DNA from: Caenorhabditis remanei
Taxonomy: Eukaryota > Nematoda > Chromadorea > Rhabditida > Rhabditidae
Length of the DNA stretch: 64,000 nt
Direction of reading: 5' to 3'
Assembly: GCF_010183535.1 (NCBI RefSeq)
Contig: NC_071329.1
Span: forward strand, 8,122,001-8,186,000
Part shown: piece after piece, positions 33,462 through 43,903 of the stretch
Position numbering within the stretch: the first letter of the stretch is position 1
Layout of the letters: every line of letters starts with the position of its first letter
The notes under the pieces: generated by a model
Seen by the model: the letters and a program-made list of their open reading frames with translations, nothing else
What the model was told of the DNA's origin: nothing
Databases searched by the model: none
Made by a program: the position numbers and the translations under genes

Positions 33462-34639
33462 TCAGTCAAGAAGGAAAAGTTGTTTTTTGTCGTGCTTGTT
33501 TTGTGCATTCTCGATAGCCTTGACATGATCATCCAGCCGATTATTCACGAATTCTTGCTTCACGATTTCACCACTTTTCATCCATTCGGCTAGCTCTTTG
33601 TACATATCTTGTCTCTTCTCTGGTGTTTTCTGTATATCATACCATCGAGACATCCAGAATCCTCGCAGGGAGATATCCTTGAAAATAAGTGGTCCAGTCG
33701 GGCAATCTACTGGTTGTTTGCTCATTCCTCCATAAGTCACCATACAGCCTCCATGATCAAGAAGGCTTGCTAAGAAGAGTGAGCTTCTTCCTCCAACGCA
33801 ATTTAATGCCAGTTTCACACCTGGAAATTTCTTCTTCCTGCCATATAACTCTTCTTGGGTTATCACGTCATCTGCTCCAAGATTCTTCAATTCTTTAACC
33901 AGCTCATCCAAATTATCTCGATTTCTCACGACATTGACCGATTTGAATCCAAGTATACGACAAATCTGAATGACGTGCTTTCCGACTGCAGAATTTGCTC
34001 CATTTTGCACAACTGTATCGCCTTTCTTCAAATTGATAAAGTCTTTCAGCATTCGGTATGCAGTTGGAGGATTCACCTGAAATTCGAAGTTGATCTTTAT
34101 ATGTTTATAAGGTAATCTTACTTACTTGAAAAACTGATGCATATTCTAATGGAAGATTTTGATCAATTTGAAAAACATCAGATTCCGAATGACGAGCAAG
34201 TTCTCGCCATGTTCCTAATCCAGATTTGTTCGGAATTACGTGATCTCCTTCTTTCACAGAAGTGACATTGGATCCTACACTGATCACCTTCCCAAAACCT
34301 TCATTTCCACCAACTGCTGGCAGAGTTGGTTTGACAGGATATACACCTGGAATAGTCTATTCAATTATAAGATTTCTTTTTTGTCCTCTTTGCCTTGAAT
34401 TTGATTCAAATCTGCTGGGTTGACGGGCGCTGCAATCCATTTGACAAGCACTTCGCCAGCAGCTGGGTTTTCTGCGATATTGACAGATTTCAACTGAATT
34501 GCCTGTAATTTTCTTTTGTTTTATTAGGTTTTCGCTTTCTTGAGTATACCTCTGGCGGGTTTCCATATCCTTCGTAAACCAGTTGTCTCGTGGAGGCAGC
34601 TCTCTGGATAGACGAACGTAAGCTGAGTATTTTTAGCAT
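33462..34639 (-). CDS. mecr-1: Mitochondrial trans-2-enoyl-CoA reductase
   Basis: Four exons on the minus strand (34639-34550, 34502-34394, 34346-34126, 34076-33462) give 344 aa, the usual length for MECR. The N terminus (MLKILSLRSSIQRAASTRQ) is an amphipathic basic presequence for mitochondria. Then come VKWIAAPVNPADLNQIQGVY, VGGNEGFGKVISVG, GTWRELARH, the nucleotide-binding region with QNGANSAVGKHVIQIC, LNCVGGRSS and GFWMSRWY. All are typical of the MECR branch of the medium-chain dehydrogenase/reductase family. Known role: NADPH-dependent last step of mitochondrial fatty-acid synthesis, supporting lipoic acid production. The second intron uses a GC donor (CAAG/GCAAAG, 47 nt). TTTCAG directly before the ATG suggests trans-splicing or a 5' UTR intron. 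A fold-back element begins 85 bp upstream. Confidence 0.93.
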
Positions 34640-34723
34640 CTGAAATACTTCACTTTTCAATTTTCTCTTCAGTTTCCGAATGCAAGCAAGAAAAAACAAA
34701 TTCTGAAAAGAGGTGTAGATTTA

Positions 34724-35112
34724 TTATCGGAATAAAAAAGTTCCGACATTTTTACCGACGCGCAAGAGTCGCGGCACTGGTAGATCAGAAACGCCCACTC
34801 ATCATTTACATTTTTTCTGCAATATCAGGGCACGGTTTCGATTCTATTTACATTGATTTCGCGGGTAAAATTTTGATCTTTGTCCCTCAAATTTATATAG
34901 TGGAATTGAAATTTCAAGGAAAATAGATCAAATTTGATGAAAAAGTGGTATTTTTTTAAACAAAATGTTACCCGCGAAACAATGTAAATAGAATTGAAAC
35001 CGTGCCCTGATATTGCAGAAAAAATGTTAATGATGAGTGGGCGTTTCTGATCTACCAGTGCCGCGACTCTTGCGCGTCGCTAAGAAATGTCGGAACTTTT
35101 TTATTCCGATAA
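34724..35112. mobile_element. TA-flanked fold-back element (389 bp)
   Basis: Inverted arms of about 145 bp start TTATCGGAATAAAAAAGTTC on the left and end GAACTTTTTTATTCCGATAA on the right. The dinucleotide TA flanks both ends (34722-34723 and 35113-35114), the target duplication of Tc1/mariner-type transposition. The arms contain ACGCGCAAGAGTCGCGGCAC and a CAGGGCACGGTTTCGAT-like segment. The loop is AT-rich. No coding capacity. It lies immediately upstream of mecr-1. Confidence 0.75.
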
Positions 35113-37936
35113 TACGAGATAAACAACAAACATCAGCGAAATTTCGGAGCATCGTAGTTGCGTTTTTCTCTGCGTCTCTTGTTTAACAAGGCTTTCTCTC
35201 TGCAAAACAACTTCGATTCTTTTTCTTTTTGCCATTTCCTTTTCTTCTTCTTTCTTCTAAATGAACTCATCACTGTCCCTGCCCGCGCGCGACCCTTTTC
35301 TAATCATTCAGTTTCATCTCATCAATCTTTTAGTGTTTTCAAGAGACGACGTGAAGAAAAATTGAAAACTCCCTTTTGAAGAACCACAGAAGCGAATCCA
35401 ATTAAAACCCTGCTTCGGACAGTTGCAAGGTTGAAGAGAAAGCGAAGACGTCCTTCACGCAGCCATTTTCTCCTCTTTCTCTGAGCAGTCTCTTTTCAGT
35501 AACAAATCTCTGTCACTAACAAACAGGCCATCGTAAAACTCCGCCCTCCCAGGCGGCGCCGATAAACAACGCACTCGCCCTTGCAGTTAGATGGCCTGCG
35601 AGCCGAGCCAGTTGCACACAATTTACTCCAAATTTCGACACTAGTGATTTTCCGAGCCGCGCGAATATTGTCATCCGATACTGCCTTTTAGCTATGTGTC
35701 CGTCATCTCTCACTCATTCTTCCGGCTAATCAATCATTGACACAAGTTCGACATAGATTCGAAACAGCGGTATGGCGACGGCAAGGGGGGATAGCGTAAA
35801 CAAAATGTCTCCCCACGTTTCTACGACCTTTTCCACATTTCTCTCACACGTCTCGTATCGCCTTTCTATCTACCTTCTTGCTGTTTGTGAGTACGGGTAA
35901 GAGTGGCGCCCCCTTCTGTGTCGGTCAACCCCCAAAAATTTGTTTCCTTTCGGTTTTGTTCTCTTGTTGCTTGCCAACACGATACACATTGCGCAGTGAG
36001 TTCCCACGAGTCCGAACAACACAGTTTGTTTTGTGGTTTTCTGAATTAATTCATCAGAGAATATGTTTTCTGATGTAAATGATCACTGCGAATAGATCAT
36101 ATAGATAATGGGGTTGTTGACTTTCCACCACAAGGATAATTTATTCATTCTCCTTTTCCTAGTTTTCGACTCCACCAGCTTCTCACTTTTGAAAATCTGA
36201 CCTGACCCTTTCCAGGTCTCATTCGTAAAATTTTAGAGCTCGAAATTTTCTCATGAATAAGTCGTCATTCCGTAGTAAAAATTCGTTTCCTCCGTGTAAA
36301 TACCGAGAAGTTGTTATCAGTGAGTCTTATCACATTCAAAACTCACATCTTGGCATTTCTTCACTTCGTTTTATTTAGTGGTTTCGGTAAACAGAAATTC
36401 CATTCCCTCCCCTTGTTTTTATTTTTCACCTATTTCTTAGAATCCGTCTTTGTAGTTCCATAGATTTAGAAATTGTGACAAAAAAAACGAATCGTACAAA
36501 ATGTTAAGCAATGCCGTTTGCTCCTTTCTCTATCAATATTACCCGGTACTAGTACTATAAGTCATCAAATTCGTCAGCAAATAAAATGCGGAAAGGCATT
36601 GCGAGAGAAAGATGCTGAAGAAAAATAAGAAGAGAAACAGTTCGACCCCGCCCACTTTATTCGACGATAAAAGAGATGGAGAACACTTCAGAAAATAGAC
36701 CCCTTTCTTTATCTCCAGTCTCTGTCACCTTTCCCGCAACGCCACATTTTTGTTCACATTTATACATCTAGTCCCGTCAGTTTCGTTTCATATTCCGTTC
36801 GTCTCTCTTTAACTGGTGGAACGTACTCATCGAACTTCATCGTTGAGAAGTATAATTGTTCCGACTAGTGCGAGAGATTTCCCGCCACATTTCACTCGAT
36901 ACGTACTCTCGCGCATGAGAGACGCACAGCACGCTTATTCGCATCCATTTTTGATGTTTGAAACGCTTTCCTACTTGTTTCGAAATACACAACATCAAGT
37001 GGATCGAAATGAATCGAAATTTGGGTGTGGTGTGCTTTGTGATGGCAACATTTTTCGATTTGTAGCAACATATGGATTCCACATGTCTCGCCCCGCATCA
37101 ATACCATGAGTCGGTTTATGAGACAGAGGTCGTAGCAAACATCTGCACTTGAGTGAAAAGGGACAAGGAACACTGACACTCGGCTACACTCGAAAAATGA
37201 GAAACTAAACTCATTGCCGTCTTTTGTTTCTCTCGGTGCCATCCCTTTTCGATTAGGTCTGCAGGCAGAGTGCCTTCATATTCAGTTTCACAAAAAAGAA
37301 ACAGTTGACTGAAGCTTTAAAGTCTCGATTGTGTTCGCAGAAGCTTCATGTTTCGTTGTTGCAGCTCGAAATTGTTTTCAAAAAAAAACGCAGGATCATC
37401 TAGCCGGCTAATTTCTAATGTCAGGCGTTCAATATTTCATTCAAGAATATTCTTCAATGAAGAAAGTCTCCAAATTCTTCTGCTAATATTGATTCACTCC
37501 TACAGTACCCCATAAAAAATGCATCAAGAATATGCAAATGCATTCAATTCCTTTCTTTTTCATGATGTGTCACCTCATCATAAACACATCGTCAAGACTC
37601 TTCTCCCTCTTCTCACAATTTTATCACCATGGTTCCTGCAGTCCCCACGCCATTTCTCTGCTTCTCCTCCATCTTCATTGCTCTTTCATCTCTTGTTTAC
37701 GTGTCTGTTGTCTCTAACTCTTTATTTACAAAACGCTTTGCTTTCGCCTTTTCCTTCTGCCCTCCTTCTCTTTCTCTCCAGTGCGAGGCGGCCGTTTTTA
37801 TTGCCATTGTCGTCTTCATCGTTATCGCCGTCGTCGAAAATTTTCTCACTTCTATATATCAATCATCACGGTAGAGAAGACGTCCCTAATTTGTTAATTT
37901 TTCAGGAATCGTAAACCGCTTCCGCAAAATTTGACA
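35113..37936. other. Upstream region of lec-1
   Basis: No gene that I can support. The region includes GC-richer promoter-like patches (about 35270-35300, 35540-35600, 36640-36660). TTTTTCAG at 37897-37904 precedes the lec-1 start by about 30 bp and marks a 5' UTR or trans-splice acceptor. A 9-bp inverted pair CAGGCCATC (35524) / GATGGCCTG (35591) frames a GC-rich stretch. Confidence 0.4.
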
Positions 37937-40900
37937 ATGTCCGCCGAAGAGCCAAAGTCCTACGTGAGTTTCAAAAAAGTCTTCGGAAAGTGCGGCGCGC
38001 AAAAGAAGAAAATGAAAAAATGGGAAGAAAGAGATGTGATGAGTCAGGCAGAAACCGTATCAATATTTTTGTTTACCCCACCCACTGTCTTGTAGAAAAA
38101 AGACAGGGATGATGCAACGGGCGGTAGAAGAATGAATCAGAAAGTTATACCGACCGTAAAAGAAGGGCGAGAAGATGCAATTTCTGAAGAATTTCAGTAA
38201 AGATTTCTCCTCTTGTACACTGCCCGACATAAATATAGAGCCACTTGTGATTATCGACTATCTCACAAAAATGATGATACTTCAGGAAGTTTTCAAAATC
38301 GCAAAAATATACATTTATTAGCTGAAAAACATTGCATGCAAAACATTTTACCTCTGCCTCTTTGTTTTTGGAGAAATCGAAGAAATGTGAAAAATGGCTT
38401 CAATCTATCCGACATAAATATAGAGCCACTCACAAAAAGTGTCAAAAATGAGAAAATCTCAAGCTGAAAATATTGAATTCGAAATCTTCGTCGAAAGTTG
38501 AGTTGTTTAGAGATATTTCTCCAACATTTTCAGTTAAAAATTTTTGAGAAAAATGAGAATTTCTGCAAATTTTCAAGCCTCTTCATTTTCCGTTTGTTTT
38601 GTCTAAATAAGTTCTATCTAGTATCTGATTTTTGTCTCTATTAAGTGTGTAACTCATGAATTAAAATTTGGTGTAGTTTTTGTGAACATTTGAATCCGTC
38701 TGAACAACTTAGGTTGTCTCAAATCAGAAAAGTAGGAAATTTTATGAAATTTTGCATGCATTTACATCGGAATTTCTAGTATTTTAAACTTTAACTATAT
38801 TTTTTTGTTTGTCAAACAACGAACTGGTCTTGTTGTTCTGTTTATCAACATTTATCCTGAAATAGCTCCACTGTAAATCAACAAAAAAAGTAGCAACATG
38901 AATTTTCATCTGTATCGTACAGAGGTATATTTTTAGCTCAGGTAAAAAGTGCCACGACTTCAGTGAAACTTTGAAAATGCAACAAATCTATGATAATAAC
39001 ACTGATATATGCTGAATTATTGTCATAATTGCTCATTGAACGCAGTTTGAATAATCTGATGATTTTGCTTCAACTTTTCTGATCTAAAATTTCATGTTGC
39101 TACTTTTTTTGTTGATTTACAGTGGAGCTATTTCAGGATAAATGTTGATAAACAAAACAACAAGACCAGTTCGTTGTTTGACAAACAAAAAAATATAGTT
39201 AAAGTTTAAAATACCAGAAATTCCGATGTAAATGCATGCAAAATTTCATAAAATTTCCTACTTTTCTGATTTGAGACAACCTAAGTTGTTCAGACGGATT
39301 CAAATGTTCACAAAAACTACACCAAATTTTAATTCATGAGTTACACACTTAATAGAGACAAAAATCAGATACTAGATAGAACTTATTTAGACAAAACAAA
39401 CGGAAAATGAAGAGGCTTGAAAATTTGCAGAAACTCTCATTTTTCTCAAAAATTTTTAACTGAAAATGTTGGAGAAATATCTCTAAACAACTCAACTTTT
39501 GACGAAGATTTCGAATTCAATATTTTCAGCTTGAGATTTTCTCATTTTTGACACTTTTTGTGAGTGGCTCTATATTTATGTCGGATAGATTGAAGCCATT
39601 TTTCACATTTCTTCGATTTCTCCAAAAACAAAGAGGCAGAGGTAAAATGTTTTGCATGCAATATTTTTCAGCTAATAAATGTATATTTTTGCGATTTTGA
39701 AAACTTCCTGAAGTATCATCATTTTTGTGAGATAGTCGATAATCACAAGTGGCTCTATATTTATGTCGGGCAGTGTAGTATATTGGTGTTTGGTCAACTA
39801 AATTTGTTGAATCACCAGCTGAAGAAAGATCAAAGTAAAAGCAAAAAACAACAGTATTGTTTGTTTACACAAGGCTTTCGGATTTAAGAGATCAGAGATT
39901 ATGCGTGAAAGATATGATTGAGTCGTTTGAGAGCCTAAATTAGAAGCTTTGAAGACTAATGAGTTTTTGAAAGTTGGCGAATGAGATAGTAGATCTGTGT
40001 TAAAGTTCATTATGTCCGTCTATAATACACAGCAGAGATGTTGGGAAGTGAAAATTTTCTTATCCGGAAGTCGGAAGTCGGAAGTTGGAAGTGATTTTTC
40101 TTATCAGGAAGTCGGAAGTCGGAAGTCGGAAGTAAAATTTCTTATCCGGAAGTCGGAAGTGAAAAAACGCCCGGAAGTCGGAAGTCGGAAGTCGGAAGTA
40201 GGAATTAGATTTTTTCGCAAATATTCAAAAACCCCAAGAGAAAAATCATAAAATTGCCGAAAATCAGTGGAAAATTAGTTTTTGGCTGAAGAAAAGCCTA
40301 TTTTCTGTCCTTCTAGACAATTTTTCCATGTATTTCTGCGAAATTTACTTTTCCGAAATTCCACCGCTATGGAATGACGGAAGTCGGAAATAAAATTCCT
40401 TATCCGGAAGTCGGAAGTCGGAAGTCGGAAGTCGGAAGTGAAATTTCTTATCCGGAAGTCGGAAGTCGGAAGTTGGAAGTGAAAAAAAACCCGGAAGTCG
40501 GAAGTCGGAAGTCGGAATTCCCAACAACACTGATACACAGCGTTAACTCCGAACAACCAGTGAGTGCCAATTGGAACAAAGCTTTCTACAAGTAGGAAGC
40601 CTGAACCTGAAAACACTTTCTCCGAGTATAGAAATGCTTGAATTTATCGGCCAGTAGGTTCATTTTATGTTTACGAATTTCCGGTTCTCCTAGAATATTC
40701 ACAACCCTGATTATGCTACTTCTCTCTGCTAAAACCTTCTTCTGCCTCAATTCTTTTTCTCCTTGGTTGAATTCTTCGTGAAAATTACATGCGACCTCTT
40801 CTTCCTCTCCTGCTTTCGATCAAAACAACATCGCGTGGAAACTATTGCCATCGAATATTGGAGGTTACCGTGGGAACTGTGCACTCCACTTGAATCGATC

Positions 40901-43271
40901 AATCCCTCGCTTGCGTTTCTAAAAACTGCAAATTCATATTTCAACGTCGAGGCGTCTGTTTGAAGTGTATTTCGGGTCATTCCCCACCGATTCGTGCCTT
41001 TAAAGTTTGCACGTGACCCAGACTCAAACGCGGTAAATAGTAATGCGAAGACGCAAATATTGAGCAATAGCAACGGAAGGTTCATGCATTTTGAGGCACC
41101 CATTATTTGTGTTTTACAAATCACAATTTTAAATTCCATTGTTGTGTACAAGTTAACAGCAACTTCATTCAATCGATCGACAACTCCAGAATGTTCCTTC
41201 TCCCGTTCGTCCCGCCTAATAACGATGAATCATGGAATGAAGTTAGCGAGACAGTGAAGAGAAAGTCGGAGACCCAGGCAGTTGCACAAAAAGAAACATT
41301 TCAATGTCGCCCGCGCGCAATCTGTCACCTCCAACAATTTCTCGCTCTTTTCATGTAAAAAGGGCGGAGCTTGCGAATGTTATGACTGTAGTGCTGTCTA
41401 GTTCTCTCTCACTCCCTCTCAGCTTGTATTGAAACTGTTTACCAGCCGTCAGTTTCTCGTTTGGCACTCGTCCTGAACGATCGCTTTCATTTTCATCTCT
41501 GACTAGAAATCTTTTTTTGGCTCATTCCTATCAATCGGGATGTCGACCCCGCAATTCCTCCGCTGGTACGAGCAAGAGAAGGTACGGTTTCATGAGAAAC
41601 CATCTGCTGACGGTGGTTTGGTGGAGAATCTGGTTTCTTTGATCTCTGGAAATCGGATAAAGTGTATCACATTCCCAGACTGCATGCGATGCACAAACAC
41701 TTTTCAAAATGATTTTCAAAATATCTTAACAGAGTTCTCATCCCTGAAAATTCCATCAGAACACTTTAGTGTCTTGTATGACACATTCCTTTCGTTATCT
41801 GCATTCTCGCCCACACCTTTGTCGGCGTTTTTCCATTCCATTATCACTATTGAAGCAGTCAAAAGAAATCTATAGTCCTTCAGTGTTTGCTTTTTGGACC
41901 ATATAGCGGCAGAAAATAGAGCAAAATGAAAACAACCAAACATGTAGAAGACGTTTTTTGTCGTCTACATCGTTGTCATCAGCTGTGTGAGAAGTTTTGG
42001 GAGCGCGAAGATTGGTGGGGTAGATTGGATAACAGCTCTTCCGTTTTCTTGGTTCTCTGCTTGCTTGCTCGCTTATTCTGTTCACCCCATCGTGCGCCAC
42101 ACGCGAGGAGCTCACCAAAGCTCCCACACTAGTATATTTCTACATGATTACCCTTCTAAACATTTTGAAATGGCACATGGAAGAAGAAGACAGAATGGTT
42201 GCGCTTTTTGCTATTTGATATCCCATTATTAGTCTATCATGTTTTCAGCCAGTCCCATACCGCTCGGTTCTCCAAGAGAAGTTCGAGCCAGGACAAACTC
42301 TCATCGTCAAGGGATCCACCATCGATGAGTCCCAACGTTTCACCATCAACCTTCACTCGAAGACCGCTGACTTCTCCGGAAACGACGTTCCACTCCACGT
42401 CTCCGTCCGCTTCGATGAGGGAAAGATCGTTCTCAACTCGTTCTCCAACGGAGAGTGGGGAAAGGAAGAGCGCAAGTCGAACCCAATCAAGAAGGGAGAC
42501 TCCTTCGACATCCGCATCCGTGCTCATGATGATCGCTTCCAGGTAAGATTCTAACTTAGGAAGATTTGATCATAACTATTAATTAATTTACAGATCATCG
42601 TCGACCACAAGGAGTTCAAGGACTACGAGCACCGTCTTCCACTGTCGTCGATCTCTCATCTCTCCATTGATGGAGATCTCTACTTGAACCACGTTCACTG
42701 GGGAGGAAAGTACTACCCAGTTCCATACGAAAGCGGACTTGCCAACGGACTTCCAGTTGGAAAGAGCCTCCTTGTCTTCGGAACCGTCGAGAAGAAGGCC
42801 AAGCGCTTCCACGTCAACCTTCTCCGCAAGAACGGAGACATCGCTTTCCACTTCAACCCACGTTTCGACGAGAAGGTAAGGAGACACAAAAAAGTTTTAT
42901 TTGCTACATTGAGACCGAAAACGCAAATAAGGGTATTTTATAAACGTTTTCCTGTTACTGAAATCCTAGTGTCTGCCCGTTGATAAAGTGCAATTGACAG
43001 ACATGTTTTTGAAAAAAAAAAAGTATGATTTCAGCACGTCATCCGCAACTCGCTCGCCGCCAACGAGTGGGGAAATGAGGAGCGCGAGGGAAAGATCCCA
43101 TTCGAGAAGGGAGTAGGATTCGACCTTGTCATCCAAAACGAGGACTACGCCTTCCAAGTCTTCGTCAACGGAGAGCGCTTCATCTCGTACGCTCATCGCG
43201 CCGATCCACACGACATCGCTGGGCTCCAGATCTCCGGAGACATCGAACTCTCTGGAATCCAAATCCAATAA
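37937..43271 (+). CDS. lec-1: Tandem-repeat galectin, isoform a
   Basis: Exons 37937-37963, 42249-42542, 42594-42875 and 43035-43271 give 279 aa, the length of C. elegans LEC-1. The first exon encodes only MSAEEPKSY. Two carbohydrate-recognition domains follow. The first runs from about residue 13 to 140, with HVSVRFDE, IVLNSF and WGKEER. The second runs from about 150 to 279, with HFNPRFDE, IRNS and WGNEER. These contain the galectin sugar-contact pattern H-x-N-x-R...N...W--E-R. The first domain has Ser where most galectins have Asn (HVSVR). Galectins bind beta-galactosides, are made without a signal peptide and act outside or inside cells. Codons are strongly biased to C-ending forms, as in highly expressed worm genes. 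The 4.3-kb first intron carries two transposon-like elements and a second first exon. AATAAA at 43454-43459. Confidence 0.95.
38218..39775. mobile_element. 1.56-kb near-perfect palindrome with TA flanks in lec-1 intron 1
   Basis: The element starts CACTGCCCGACATAAATATA and ends with the reverse complement. TA flanks both ends (38216-38217 and 39776-39777). The arms are about 685 bp each and appear nearly identical, with a few substitutions and small indels; the loop spans about 38910-39092. Within each arm the end motif (CCGACATAAATATAGAGCCA) recurs about 185 bp inward (38408 and its mirror near 39565), as if one element were nested in another or the terminus were duplicated. No transposase-like ORF. 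Tc1/mariner-type ends are inferred from the TA duplication. Confidence 0.85.
40033..40532. mobile_element. hAT-like non-autonomous element with GGAAGTC arrays (500 bp)
   Basis: The termini CAGAGATGTTGGGAA and TTCCCAACAACACTG are inverted repeats with two differences. The 8-bp sequence ATACACAG is perfectly duplicated at both sides (40025-40032 and 40533-40540). The interior holds two blocks of tandem GGAAGTC units (about 40067-40203 and 40380-40516), separated by a unique centre of about 170 bp. Units are interrupted by TTTCTTATCC linkers. No ORF. It lies in lec-1 intron 1. Confidence 0.85.
40747..41103 (-). CDS. Possible small secreted protein, antisense within lec-1 intron
   Basis: A single-exon minus-strand frame gives 118 aa. 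Residues 1-25 look like a signal peptide (LPLLLLNICVFALLFTAF), followed by a predicted cleavage near ESGSRA. The mature part is polar and contains a basic cluster near the C terminus (RKQERKKR) that could be a furin/kex-type processing site. There are only two Cys (a CC pair), so it is not a cysteine-knot toxin-like peptide. No recognised family. An internal splice (a TTTGCAG around codon 62) is possible. The frame overlaps the promoter of lec-1 isoform b on the other strand. Confidence 0.35.
   Translation of the reverse strand: MGASKCMNLPLLLLNICVFALLFTAFESGSRANFKGTNRWGMTRNTLQTDASTLKYEFAVFRNASEGLIDSSGVHSSHGNLQYSMAIVSTRCCFDRKQERKKRSHVIFTKNSTKEKKN
41540..43271 (+). CDS. lec-1: Galectin isoform b (alternative first exon)
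   Basis: An alternative first exon, 41540-41581, encodes MSTPQFLRWYEQEK and joins in phase 0 to the exon at 42249 through GAGAAG/GTACGG, giving 284 aa with the same two galectin domains as isoform a. The ATG lies in a plausible leader after a pyrimidine-rich stretch, and the upstream 200 bp contains promoter-like sequence (AAAAGGGCGGAGC near 41360). Support: an open, in-frame short exon with a GT donor at the expected distance and phase. My memory is that the C. elegans gene also has more than one 5' form. Which promoter is used where cannot be seen. Confidence 0.65.
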
Positions 43272-43903
43272 GTTATTAATGGACCCAAGTCCTCTTCTCC
43301 TTATTCTGTTATCCACTCTCCAATTTCTCTTGTATTTTACTTCTCATCAATCAATCTTCCGAAAGTATACTGCCCCTCTCACCCCCCAAAAAAGAATCTT
43401 TTTCGCATGGCAACTGAATGGAAAATGTAATCAATGTACTTTCTAACTCTTGTAATAAAAAATGGATAGCAGAATTCCTTGTTTTTATTCCATATTTGAA
43501 AAACACAGATATTTATGAAAGCTGATCAAAGAAGTGCGGCAGGGAAAAAGATTTGCGATTCTCAGCCGTTTGAAAAATTTCTTAAACTTTCTAAAGCCTG
43601 AACTGATGATAAACTAATATGGCCATTCTCAATTCATGTCGGTGTTAATCAAACTTTGATTCTTTTTGCTAAAATCACACGAATGTTGACAATTCAAAAT
43701 CGTTGGATTTCGCTCCATTTGTCAATGCCTTCAGTGGAGCGAGATTGCATTTCTCTATCCAATTTCGGGCTTAATAGAATCCATCAAATGCTCGAGCTCT
43801 CCGGTATCTTTATTCTCAAAACTCAATCGAAATATTGTTTTTCTCTCCACGCTTGTCATTTTCAGAACGAATAAATAACCCATCCTGTTCATTTCAGTGT
43901 CAG
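43272..43903. other. lec-1 to btf-1 intergenic region
   Basis: This holds the lec-1 3' UTR (AATAAA at 43454-43459) and the btf-1 promoter or leader. TTTCAG at 43892-43897, just before the btf-1 ATG, may be a trans-splice acceptor. No other gene seen. Confidence 0.5.

Noticed and set aside
35524..35599. Inverted 9-bp pair around a GC-rich segment, considered as a MITE
   Set aside because: The arms pair for only about 9-10 bp and I see no flanking duplication.
36816..37242. Overlapping open frames of about 100 codons on both strands upstream of lec-1
   Set aside because: Open on both strands over the same DNA, no domain and no initiation context; treated as upstream or 5' UTR DNA.
38213..38467. 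ORF at the start of the lec-1 intron palindrome, considered as transposase remnant
   Set aside because: No transposase motifs (no DDE/D context or helix-turn-helix pattern), and the arms carry the same sequence in mirror image.
42237..42527. Minus-strand open frames opposite the lec-1 exons
   Set aside because: Shadows of strongly codon-biased galectin exons.
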